NCBI GenBank assembly: GCA_024637395.1
Contig: JAGXFG010000110.1
Span: forward strand, 1 to 39,057
Direction: 5' to 3'
DNA length: 39,057 nucleotides
Source: Burkholderiaceae bacterium
GTDB lineage: Bacteria > Pseudomonadota > Gammaproteobacteria > Burkholderiales > Burkholderiaceae_E
The position numbers and the translations under genes are program-made. A model generated the notes under the pieces. The model saw only the letters and a program-made list of their open reading frames with translations, had not been told where the DNA came from and made no database searches. This document shows, piece by piece, positions 15,694 through 23,461 of the stretch (its first letter is position 1; every line of letters starts with the position of its first letter).

Positions 15694-18147
15694 TTACGCC
15701 GCTTCATTGGCGATCGGACCAATCCCGAAATCCTGCGCGAAATCGTCTACCGCTATTACCTCCCGGGTGAGTTGGGCGGCGCGCTCCAGCGTCGTGAGTT
15801 GCTCTTCGGTGAGCGCGCCGGCAGCGCGCGCCGCGCTCGCGACGGTGGCCCAGCCGCCGCTGGCCAGCGCCCGCGTTTCCCGCTTCCCGCGCAGGTTGTC
15901 ACGGATCTCTTCAGCTGCGATGACAGCGTGGAGGGCGGCCTCGAGCTTGCCGACGATCTCATCCTCGTTGCCGGGCACGTAGATGCCGGTGGTGAGCCGC
16001 TCACGCGCCGCCGATGGTGCGAGCAGCAGACTGGCGACCTGGTGCCCCATGTCGTCGCTGGGCGCGGTCAGGGTGAGCCCCTTTGGGAACACCAGCAGGC
16101 GCAGCACGCGCGCGAGCCAGCGCCCCGGGAAGTTGGCCAGAACGCCGTTGAGCGCGACCTGGATCTTGAAGAACGCGCTGTAGAGGGCGAGATCGAGTAG
16201 CGGCAGGTCTTCCGCGGGACAGCCCTGATCCTCGAAGCGCTTGAGCGCCGCCGATGACAGATAAAGCTGGCTGAGCACGTCGCCAAGTCGCCCGGAGATT
16301 TTTTCCCGGCGCTTGAGTTCACCGCCCAACACCAGCATCGAGGCGTCGGCGAGCAACGCCAGCGCGGCGCTGAAGCGGCTCAGTTGCTCGTAGTAGCGTT
16401 TGGTCTCGGGGCCGCGGGGCGCCTTGATCGGCAAGCCGCCGGTGATTCCGAGCACCAGCGAGCGCGCGCCGTTGGCGGCGAAAAATTTGACGTGCCCCCA
16501 GAGCGCGGCGTCGAAGTCGCGGGAAGCGCCGACCAGGTCGGGGTTGTTGGCAGCATCGATTTCGGCCAGCACGAATGGGTGGCAGCGGATCGCGCCCTGG
16601 CCGAAGATGATCAGGCAGCGGGTCAGGATGTTGGCCCCTTCGACCGTGATCGCGATCGGCACCAGCTGGTAGGCGCGCCCGAGGTAATTGCCCGGGCCCA
16701 GGCAGATGCCCTTGCCGCCGTGCACGTCCATCGCATCGTCGACGACGGTGCGCATGCCCTCGGTGAGGTGGTACTTGACTATGGCCGAGGCGACCGCCGG
16801 CTTTTCCCCAAGGTCGACTGCTCCGGCAGTCATTATCCGGGCCGCGTCCATCAGATAGGTGGCGCCGCCGATGCGCGCCAGTGCCTCCTCCACGCCCTCG
16901 AAGCGGCCGATCGATACCCCGAACTGGGTCCGCACCCGGGCGTAAGCGCCGGTGGTATGGGCGCAGAGCTTGGCCGCCGCCACCGATTGCGCCGGCAACG
17001 AAATTGAACGCCCGGCGGCAAGGGATTCCATCAGCATCCGCCAGCCCTGGCCGATGCCATCACGCCCGCCGATTACCTGTTCGAGCGGAATGAAGACGTC
17101 CTTGCCCCAGTTGGGACCATTCTGGAACGCGGCGTTGAGCGGGAAGTGGCGCCGCCCGATGCTCACCCCCGGGGTGGCGGTCGGGATCAGCGCCAGGGTG
17201 ATGCCGAGTTCCTCCTTCTCTCCCAGCAGGTGGTCGGGGTCGCGCAACTGGAATGCCAGCCCGAGCAGGGTTGCCACCGGACCGAGCGTGATATAGCGCT
17301 TGTCCCAGTTGACGCGCATGCCGAGCACGTCATCGCGGCCGCCGAAGGAGCCGTGGCACACGATCCCCAGGTCGGGCATCGAACCGGCATCGGAGCCGGC
17401 TTCCGGGCCGGTGAGCGCGAAACAGGGGATTTCCTCGCCGCGGGCCAGCCGCGGCAGGTAGTGGTCCTTTTGCGCGTCGGTGCCGTAGTGCAGCAAGAGC
17501 TCGGCTGGGCCGAGTGAGTTGGGCACCATCACCGTGACCGCCGCCGCGTTGCAGCGGCTCGAGATCTTCAGCACGACCTCGGAGTGGGCGATGGCAGAGA
17601 AGCCGAGCCCGCCGTAATTCCTGGGGATGATCATGCCCAGGAAGCCGTTTTCACGGATGAACGTCCACGCCTGCGGGGGCAGGTCGTGGAGCTCGTGTGA
17701 AATCTTCCAGTCGTCGAGCATCGCGCATAGCCGCTCGACTGGGCCGTCCAGATATGCCTGCTCCTCGGGGGTCAATTTTGGTACCGGGAACGCCAGCAAT
17801 TTGTTCCAGTCGGGATTGCCCGAGAAGAGTTCGCCTTCCCACCAGACGGTGCCGGCTTCGAGAGCTTCGCGCTCAGTCTGCGAGACACTCGGGACCAGCT
17901 TGCGGTAGAGCACGAGGACCCGATCGCTCACCAGGGATCGGCGCACTCCGCTCAGGTTCAGGACCAGCGCCAGTGCAATCAAGATCAGCCAGCCGATGGT
18001 TGCAGCTATCGGCCCGAGCAAACCGGTGAATTGCAGCACGAGTCCGGCCGCGGCGCCGAACACCACCCAGGCCCAGCCCGGTGACCGGACGTAGGCCAGC
18101 CAGGTCGCGCCCAACGCGACGACCACGATTGCGATAATCCACACCAT
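15694..18147 (-). CDS. fadE: membrane-associated acyl-CoA dehydrogenase, FadE type
   Basis: An 817-residue protein, nearly the length of E. coli FadE (814), and longer than ordinary 380-residue acyl-CoA dehydrogenases. Two N-terminal membrane helices (about 2-20 and 25-62) precede the dehydrogenase core. FAD/substrate segments are LTGPEAGSDAGSMPD, RYITLGPVATLLGLAFQLRDP and MDVHGGKGICLGPGNYLGRAYQ. The C-terminal extra domain (about 500-817) is typical of the FadE family. It oxidises acyl-CoA in beta-oxidation. GGAGG precedes the ATG at 18147. It lies 103 bp downstream of a short-chain dehydrogenase on the same strand. The family is clear; chain-length preference is not. Confidence 0.93.
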   Translation of the reverse strand: MVWIIAIVVVALGATWLAYVRSPGWAWVVFGAAAGLVLQFTGLLGPIAATIGWLILIALALVLNLSGVRRSLVSDRVLVLYRKLVPSVSQTEREALEAGTVWWEGELFSGNPDWNKLLAFPVPKLTPEEQAYLDGPVERLCAMLDDWKISHELHDLPPQAWTFIRENGFLGMIIPRNYGGLGFSAIAHSEVVLKISSRCNAAAVTVMVPNSLGPAELLLHYGTDAQKDHYLPRLARGEEIPCFALTGPEAGSDAGSMPDLGIVCHGSFGGRDDVLGMRVNWDKRYITLGPVATLLGLAFQLRDPDHLLGEKEELGITLALIPTATPGVSIGRRHFPLNAAFQNGPNWGKDVFIPLEQVIGGRDGIGQGWRMLMESLAAGRSISLPAQSVAAAKLCAHTTGAYARVRTQFGVSIGRFEGVEEALARIGGATYLMDAARIMTAGAVDLGEKPAVASAIVKYHLTEGMRTVVDDAMDVHGGKGICLGPGNYLGRAYQLVPIAITVEGANILTRCLIIFGQGAIRCHPFVLAEIDAANNPDLVGASRDFDAALWGHVKFFAANGARSLVLGITGGLPIKAPRGPETKRYYEQLSRFSAALALLADASMLVLGGELKRREKISGRLGDVLSQLYLSSAALKRFEDQGCPAEDLPLLDLALYSAFFKIQVALNGVLANFPGRWLARVLRLLVFPKGLTLTAPSDDMGHQVASLLLAPSAARERLTTGIYVPGNEDEIVGKLEAALHAVIAAEEIRDNLRGKRETRALASGGWATVASAARAAGALTEEQLTTLERAAQLTREVIAVDDFAQDFGIGPIANEAA

Positions 18148-18250
18148 GACGGCCTCCTTGCGATAGCTTCAGGGTGCTCCATCAGGAGCGCCACCGCAAG
18201 ACCGGGTGGCGAGCTTGGCGGGCTGCTCCGGGGCGCGCTCGGGCGGCGGC

Positions 18251-19015
18251 TCAGGTAGTCTGCTGGGTCGGCCTGATCAACATCTCGTTGATGGCGACGT
18301 GACGCTCGCGGGTGACGAGATAGCAGACCGCGTCGGCGATTTCATCGGCCTCGAGGCGCTTGATGTCGCCGTGGCGGGACATCAAGGCCTTGACTATCTC
18401 CGGGCGGTTGTGGCTGCTCAATTCGGTGACGGTGGCGCCTGGCTCCACCAGTGAGACGCGCACGTGGCGGGCGCTCAGTTCCTGGCGCAGTGACTCGCTG
18501 AATGCGCCGACAGCATGCTTGGTGGCGCTGTAGACGCTGTTCCCCATGCGCGCCAGCCGACCGGCTACCGAACTGATATTGACGATGTCGGCCACGCGGC
18601 GCGGATCTTGCTGCGCGGCCTTGAGCAAGTGCGGCAGGGCGGCGTGGGTGCAGTGGAGCAACGCCATCACGTTGAGTTCCATCATCCTGCGCCAGTCCTC
18701 GACCGCGGCTCCGGAGATCGGTCCGAGCAGCATCACCCCCGCGTTGTTCACCAGGGTATCGAGGCGGCCAAAATGGGTCACCGTGCGCTCGACCGCTTCG
18801 CGCGCCTGGCTCTCGGCGGTAATGTCGGCGGCAATTACGAGGGCGCGGCCGCCGCCGGCCTCGATGCGTTTGGCCAGGCTATGCAGGCGCTCTTCGCGCC
18901 GCGCCACGAGCGCGACCGCAGCCCCGGCCTTGGCGAGCGCGACGGCGCTGGCTTCGCCAATGCCGCTCGACGCGCCGGTCACAAGGGCCACGGTTTGGTC
19001 CAGGGTGCGATCCAT
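18251..19015 (-). CDS. short-chain dehydrogenase/reductase (SDR)
   Basis: A 254-residue classical SDR. Cofactor-binding TGASSGIG is at 13-20, NNAG at 90-93, the catalytic Ser in NISSVAG (about 148), and the YSATK catalytic pair Tyr162/Lys166. Arg residues in ARREERL after the second strand favour NADP(H) over NAD(H). The substrate is unknown; homologues include oxidoreductases of broad specificity (YdfG-like). AGGAGG precedes the ATG at 19015 by nine bases. It is divergent from the cysteine synthase-like gene at 19209 and possibly co-transcribed with fadE downstream (103-bp gap). Confidence 0.9.
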   Translation of the reverse strand: MDRTLDQTVALVTGASSGIGEASAVALAKAGAAVALVARREERLHSLAKRIEAGGGRALVIAADITAESQAREAVERTVTHFGRLDTLVNNAGVMLLGPISGAAVEDWRRMMELNVMALLHCTHAALPHLLKAAQQDPRRVADIVNISSVAGRLARMGNSVYSATKHAVGAFSESLRQELSARHVRVSLVEPGATVTELSSHNRPEIVKALMSRHGDIKRLEADEIADAVCYLVTRERHVAINEMLIRPTQQTT

Positions 19016-19208
19016 TTGTATGTTCCTCCTGATCAGCGCAGTCGTTGCCAGACTGCGAAATATTCACATTCACGCGCTGGGCAAATGTCTGCTCCAACCC
19101 TTATCCTGTTGCTGCTATCTCGCAGCATATATGCTTGCGCCATGAAGGTGGTGGCGCGTTCGCTGTTGGTTGCGCCAGCCAAGCAACGATCAATCGACGG
19201 AGAGCACG

Positions 19209-20129
19209 ATGAAGGCCGACAACATCCTCGCGACAATTGGCAACACCCCGCACATCCGCGTGCGCCGCCTGTTCGGCGCGAACCATGAAGTCTGGATCAA
19301 GTCCGAGCGCGCCAATCCTGGCGGCTCGATCAAGGACCGGATCGCGCTGGCGATGGTCGAAGACGCGGAACGCTCCGGGCTGCTGGCCGAAGGCGGGACG
19401 ATAATCGAACCGACCTCGGGCAACACTGGAGTAGGGCTGGCGCTGGTGGCCGCGGTCAAGGGCTATCAGCTGGTGCTGGTGATGCCCGAGAGCATGTCAA
19501 TTGAGCGTCGCCGCCTGATGCTGGCCTACGGTGCGAGCTTCGTGCTCACGCCGCGCGAGAAGGGCATGGCCGGGGCGATCGCCCGGGCGCAGGAACTGGT
19601 CGCGCAGACCAAGGGATCCTGGATGCCCCAGCAGTTCGAGAACCCGGCCAACGTCGCGGTTCACGAGCGCACCACCGCCCAGGAAATCCTGGCCGACTTC
19701 CCCCATGGGCTGGACGTGCTGATCACCGGGGTCGGCACCGGTGGTCATATCACCGGGTGCGCGCGGGTGCTCAAGAAGAAGTGGCCGAAATTGCAGGTAT
19801 TCGCGGTCGAACCGAGCGCCTCGCCGGTTATCTCCGGCGGCAAGCCCGGGCCGCATCCATTACAGGGGATCGGCGCCGGGTTCATCCCGGGCAACCTGCA
19901 GACCGACCTGCTCGACGGGGTGATACTGGTCGAGGCCGAGGCGGCCAAGGAAATGGCTCGGCGCTCGGCCCGCGAGGAAGGCATGCTGGTTGGGATATCC
20001 TCGGGCGCCACACTGGCTGCGATCGCTCAGAAGTTGCCGGAGTTGGCGCCCGAGGCGCGAATCCTCGGCTTCAACTACGATAGCGGGGAACGCTATCTTT
20101 CGGTCGATGGCTTCCTTCCGCTCGAGTGA
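19209..20129 (+). CDS. PLP-dependent cysteine synthase family enzyme
   Basis: A 306-residue fold-type II PLP enzyme of the cysteine synthase/cystathionine beta-synthase family. The Schiff-base Lys is residue 42 in NPGGSIKDR. The substrate-binding loop TSGNTG (about 67-72) and the phosphate-binding GTGGHITG (about 177-184) are in place, and the C-terminal GISSGAT is conserved. It would make L-cysteine from O-acetylserine and sulfide. The 306-residue length fits CysK or CysM. GGAG lies before the ATG at 19209; frame codons upstream lack a ribosome site. It stands before a nitronate monooxygenase-like gene, with 62 bp between. A specialised amino-acid biosynthesis role is possible, but the general synthase is the simplest view. 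It lacks a regulatory C-terminal domain. Confidence 0.87.
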   Translation: MKADNILATIGNTPHIRVRRLFGANHEVWIKSERANPGGSIKDRIALAMVEDAERSGLLAEGGTIIEPTSGNTGVGLALVAAVKGYQLVLVMPESMSIERRRLMLAYGASFVLTPREKGMAGAIARAQELVAQTKGSWMPQQFENPANVAVHERTTAQEILADFPHGLDVLITGVGTGGHITGCARVLKKKWPKLQVFAVEPSASPVISGGKPGPHPLQGIGAGFIPGNLQTDLLDGVILVEAEAAKEMARRSAREEGMLVGISSGATLAAIAQKLPELAPEARILGFNYDSGERYLSVDGFLPLE

Positions 20130-20191
20130 GCGGTGCCGTTGACCGAAACCCTCGGCAATTCGAGGATGCGGAGACTTATTCCGGAAATGAC

Positions 20192-21439
20192 ATGAAACGT
20201 GTAGACGACTTTCGCTTGAGATTTGGCAATAAGGAACTGGTGCCGATCGTCCTGGGCGGAATGGGGGTGGACATCTCGACGGCAGAACTCGCGCTCGAGT
20301 GCGCGCGTCTCGGTGGCGTCGGCCATATCTCCGACGCGATGGTGCCATCGGTGTCGGACCGGCGCTTTCACACCAAGTTCATCGCCAACAAGACCAAACT
20401 TTACAAATACAACGTCGAAAGCTCGGACAAGTCGCTGATTCACTTTGATCTGGGGCAGCTCGCGGAGGCGACCAGGATGCACGTCGGCCGTACCATGGAG
20501 GCCAAGCGCGGCGACGGGATGATCTTCGTCAACTGCATGGAGAAGCTCACCATGAACGGCCCGCGCGAGACGCTGCGGGTGCGGTTGGCCAGCGCGCTGG
20601 ACGCCGGCGTCGACGGCATTACCCTGAGCGCCGGGTTGCACCTCGGCTCGTTCGGGCTGATGGAAGATCACCCCCGCTTTCGTGATGCCAAGCTCGGCAT
20701 CATTGTCTCCTCGGTGCGGGCCCTGCAGCTGTTCCTGCGCAAGAGCGCGCGCCTGGAGCGCCTGCCCGACTACGTCGTGGTCGAGGGTCCGCTCGCCGGC
20801 GGTCATCTCGGCTTTGGCATCGACGATTGGGCGAAGTACGACCTGCGCACGATCGTCACCGAAGTCCAGGCCCATCTCGCGGCCGAGCAGCTCGACATTC
20901 CGGTGATCCCGGCCGGGGGAGTTTTTACCGGCAGCGATGCCGTGTCGTACCTCGAAACCGGTTCGGCGGCGGTTCAAGTGGCGACGCGTTTCACCGTCAC
21001 GCAGGAGTGTGGCCTGCCAGCCAAGGTCAAGCAGGAATACTTCCGCGCCAGGGAAGAGGACATCGAAGTCAACACCATTTCGCCGACCGGCTACCCGATG
21101 CGCATGCTCAAGAACAGCCCGGCTATCGGTGCGGGCGGGCGACCCAACTGCGAAGCCTATGGCTATCTGCTCGACGCCTCGGGTAACTGTTCGTACATCG
21201 ACGCTTACAACCGTGAGGTGCTCGCCCACCCCGACGCGAAAAAAATCAGTGTGATGGACAAGACCTGCCTGTGCACGCACATGCGCGCCTATGACTGCTG
21301 GACCTGTGGGCACTACACCTACCGGCTCAAGGACACCACACATCGGAACGACGACGGTAGCTATCGGGTATTGAGCGCCGAGCACGTATTCCAAGACTAT
21401 CAGTTCAGCACCGATCACCGGATCGCGCTGCCGGCTTGA
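20192..21439 (+). CDS. nitronate monooxygenase family flavoprotein with Cys-rich C-terminus
   Basis: A 415-residue TIM-barrel FMN enzyme of the 2-nitropropane dioxygenase family. The core has PIVLGGMGVDIST near the N-terminus, the central EGPLAGGHLGFG (198-209) whose His205 matches the catalytic His of nitronate monooxygenases, and PVIPAGGVFTGSDA (237-250) for FMN phosphate. The C-terminus (about 340-415) is an extra domain with Cys359, Cys361, Cys369 and Cys372 (C-x-C then C-x-x-C), which could bind a metal or Fe-S centre. That is not usual for ordinary nitronate monooxygenases. The start at 20192 (GGAA upstream) is preferred; a GTG overlapping the cysteine synthase stop would add 22 residues. 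It lies downstream of the cysteine synthase-like gene and before a 2-hydroxyacid oxidase. Confidence 0.82.
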   Translation: MKRVDDFRLRFGNKELVPIVLGGMGVDISTAELALECARLGGVGHISDAMVPSVSDRRFHTKFIANKTKLYKYNVESSDKSLIHFDLGQLAEATRMHVGRTMEAKRGDGMIFVNCMEKLTMNGPRETLRVRLASALDAGVDGITLSAGLHLGSFGLMEDHPRFRDAKLGIIVSSVRALQLFLRKSARLERLPDYVVVEGPLAGGHLGFGIDDWAKYDLRTIVTEVQAHLAAEQLDIPVIPAGGVFTGSDAVSYLETGSAAVQVATRFTVTQECGLPAKVKQEYFRAREEDIEVNTISPTGYPMRMLKNSPAIGAGGRPNCEAYGYLLDASGNCSYIDAYNREVLAHPDAKKISVMDKTCLCTHMRAYDCWTCGHYTYRLKDTTHRNDDGSYRVLSAEHVFQDYQFSTDHRIALPA

Positions 21440-21540
21440 ACTCGCGGTTGCGCGGTTGACCGGGGCGCGTTCCCCGTGCAGATTAGCGGCTGGCGGGCCG
21501 GGCCCGGTCCATTTCGTCAACTCTGATCCACCGAGACAGC

Positions 21541-22689
21541 ATGGCCACTCCGATCACCTGCATTGAAGACCTGCGTCGGTTGGCCGAGCGGCGCGTCCCG
21601 CGGATGTTCTACGACTACGCGGATTCCGGCTCCTGGACCGAGGGAACGTATCGCTCGAACGAGTCGGATTTCGGGCCGATCAAGTTTCGCCAGCGCGTTG
21701 CCGTCAACATGGAGCATCGGTCGCTGGCCTCGACGATGGCCGGCGAAGCGGTGTCGATGCCGGTGGCGATCGCCCCCACCGGGCTGACCGGTTTGCAGTT
21801 CGCCGACGGGGAGATCCTGGCGGCCCGCGCGGCCGGCAAGTTCGGCATCCCTTTCACACTCTCGACGATGAGCATCTGCTCGATCGAGGACGTGGCCGAG
21901 AACGTCGACCAGCCGTTCTGGTTCCAGCTCTACGTGATGCGCGACCGGGACTTCATCGCCAAATTGCTCGACCGGGCCAAGGCCGCGCAGTGCCCGGTGC
22001 TGGTGCTCACGCTCGACCTGCAGATCATGGGGCAGCGCCACAAGGACATCATCAACGGCCTGTCGGCACCGCCGCGGGTGACGCTGCGCAACATGTTCAA
22101 CATGGCCACCAAGCCGCGCTGGGGGCTGGGGATGCTGGGCACCAAGCGGCGCGGTTTCCGCAACGTGGTCGGGCATGCCAAGGGGGTCGACGGCATGACC
22201 TCGCTGTCGGAGTGGAGCGCCAGCCAGCTCGATCCGACGCTTGACTGGGACGACGTCAAGCGCCTGCGCGACTACTGGGGCGGCAAGATCGTGCTCAAGG
22301 GCATCATGGATCCGGCCGACGCGGAGATCGCGGCTGGACTCGGCGTCGATGGAATTATCGTTTCCAACCATGGCGGGCGCCAGCTCGATGGCGCACCTTC
22401 GTCGATCGCGGCGCTCAAGCCGATCGTCGATGCGGTTGGCGGACGCGTCGAGGTGCACATGGACGGCGGTGTGCGCTCCGGCCAGGACGTGCTCAAGGCC
22501 GTTGCGCTGGGCGCCAAGGGGGTCTATATCGGTCGTCCCTACCTCTACGGCCTGGGTGCACTGGGCGAAGCGGGCGTGACCAAGTGCCTGGAGATCATCC
22601 GCAAGGAGCTCGACGTCTCGATGGCGCTGTGCGGGAAGTGCGACATTGCCGAAGTGGATCGCTCGATCCTGGTGCCGGGGACTTTCTGA
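21541..22689 (+). CDS. FMN-dependent alpha-hydroxy-acid oxidase/dehydrogenase
   Basis: A 382-residue TIM-barrel FMN enzyme of the LldD/glycolate oxidase/mandelate dehydrogenase family. The first strand region MFYDYADSGSWTEGTYRSN matches the family start. Next come FWFQLYV, LTLDLQIMGQRHKD and the active-site SNHGGRQLDGAPSS with the proton-abstracting His. HMDGGVRSGQDVLKAVALGAKGV binds the FMN phosphate. It oxidises a 2-hydroxy acid such as L-lactate, glycolate or mandelate to the 2-oxo acid. Electrons pass to oxygen or a membrane acceptor; no N-terminal cytochrome domain is present. Substrate is not fixed. It is separated by 101 bp from the nitronate monooxygenase-like gene and by 147 bp from the GYD protein. 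Confidence 0.9.
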   Translation: MATPITCIEDLRRLAERRVPRMFYDYADSGSWTEGTYRSNESDFGPIKFRQRVAVNMEHRSLASTMAGEAVSMPVAIAPTGLTGLQFADGEILAARAAGKFGIPFTLSTMSICSIEDVAENVDQPFWFQLYVMRDRDFIAKLLDRAKAAQCPVLVLTLDLQIMGQRHKDIINGLSAPPRVTLRNMFNMATKPRWGLGMLGTKRRGFRNVVGHAKGVDGMTSLSEWSASQLDPTLDWDDVKRLRDYWGGKIVLKGIMDPADAEIAAGLGVDGIIVSNHGGRQLDGAPSSIAALKPIVDAVGGRVEVHMDGGVRSGQDVLKAVALGAKGVYIGRPYLYGLGALGEAGVTKCLEIIRKELDVSMALCGKCDIAEVDRSILVPGTF

Positions 22690-22836
22690 GCGCTACGCCG
22701 GCGTCGCGCTCTGGTCGGCTAGCGGTCCACACTGCTCGTGTGGTCTCGGTTGCGAGCCACGGTCGCCGAGCGTAGCGTCCGGCTGCCGGTTCCTGATTCA
22801 TTCGCCGCGCGTGCGCAACTTCACTGGAGACTACTC

Positions 22837-23130
22837 ATGGCTACTTACATCACGATCTGCAACTTCACCGACCAGGGCATCCGAACCGTCAAGGAGAGCA
22901 TCAAGCGCGCTGATGCGGTCAAGGCTGCAGGCAAGAAGTTTGGCGTCGACATGACGCAGCTGTACTGGACGCTGGGCAGCTACGACCTGGTGGCCGTTTT
23001 CGAGGCGGCGGACGAAAAGGACGTGACTGCCTTCGGGTTGGCGATCGGCGCGCAGGGCAATATCCGCACGCAGACACTACGCGCGTTCAACAAGAAAGAG
23101 ATGGTCGAGATCATCGGCAAACTCGGTTGA
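22837..23130 (+). CDS. GYD-domain protein
   Basis: A 97-residue protein. The sequence YITICNFTDQGIRTVKESIKRADAVKAA and the later YWTLGSYDLVAVFEA with the GSYD (GYD-type) motif match the GYD family (PF08734), a small ferredoxin-like alpha+beta fold. The family has no settled biochemical role; it often sits with oxidoreductase genes. GGAGA precedes the ATG. Its position after an FMN hydroxy-acid oxidase is consistent with an accessory protein. The family call is firm, the role unknown. Confidence 0.8.
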   Translation: MATYITICNFTDQGIRTVKESIKRADAVKAAGKKFGVDMTQLYWTLGSYDLVAVFEAADEKDVTAFGLAIGAQGNIRTQTLRAFNKKEMVEIIGKLG

Positions 23131-23458
23131 TGCGCAGGCGCTAAGCAATCGCACGGTGCTGGATGCCGCGGACCGGGGGCAGGCGACCCGGCCCGACAGT
23201 TTCTGGTCAGCGCGTCCCCCGTGTGACCATCAAGCGGCGACGATAGGCCTTGTTGCCGGTCGCCCTGCGAGACGGCGCCTCACAGATGAGCGTCACGAAC
23301 CATCAACCGGCAGGCCGCGCGGGTGGTTGGTGGAAAGCACGCCCCGGCTTCGGTCGGGGCTTCTTCTGCGACCTCGATAGGGAATTGCGTGACACGATAA
23401 CCTAAATACGGTACAACATAAAAACCTATAAACCGTAGCGCGGAATAACCTAAAGATT
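23131..23458. other. gene-poor spacer before the Fic gene
   Basis: This 328-bp stretch has no recognisable gene. Short open frames inside (such as 23156-23380) match no family. Near its right end are a UUCG-tetraloop terminator (23341-23360) and then an AT-rich segment with three spaced repeats ahead of the Fic gene. The stretch may be the remnant edge of an insertion, but no terminal repeat was found by eye. Confidence 0.4.
23341..23367 (+). terminator. UUCG-tetraloop terminator
   Basis: GCCCCGGC, TTCG, GTCGGGGC form an 8-bp stem (one G-T pair) capped by a cUUCGg tetraloop, followed by TTCTTCT. It lies about 210 bp after the GYD stop and isolates the Fic gene from upstream transcription. 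Confidence 0.65.
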
Positions 23459-23461
23459 ATG
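23399..23461 (+). promoter_or_regulatory. three repeats with 24-bp period before/over Fic start
   Basis: AACCTA(A/T)A begins at 23399, 23423 and 23447, exactly 24 bp apart. ATAACCTAAA is exact at 23397 and 23445. TACGGT (23407-23412) and ACCGTA (23432-23437) form an inverted repeat between repeats 1 and 2. The third repeat reaches the ATG at 23459, and no Shine-Dalgarno sequence is visible there. This looks like an autoregulatory operator, plausibly bound by the AbiEi-like winged helix of the encoded protein. Confidence 0.65.

Noticed and set aside
16384-17007. 207-residue plus-strand frame inside fadE
   Set aside because: fadE is strongly supported; this frame is a shadow.
19100-19208. Possible promoter with palindromic GCATATATGC before the cysteine synthase-like gene
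   Set aside because: -35 spacing does not fit a standard sigma70 promoter.
20093-21520. 475-residue minus-strand frame
   Set aside because: Antisense to the nitronate monooxygenase-like gene and without recognisable motifs.
22727-22743. CCACAC-TGCTC-GTGTGG hairpin after the hydroxy-acid oxidase
   Set aside because: Only six pairs and no T-run; too weak to call a terminator.
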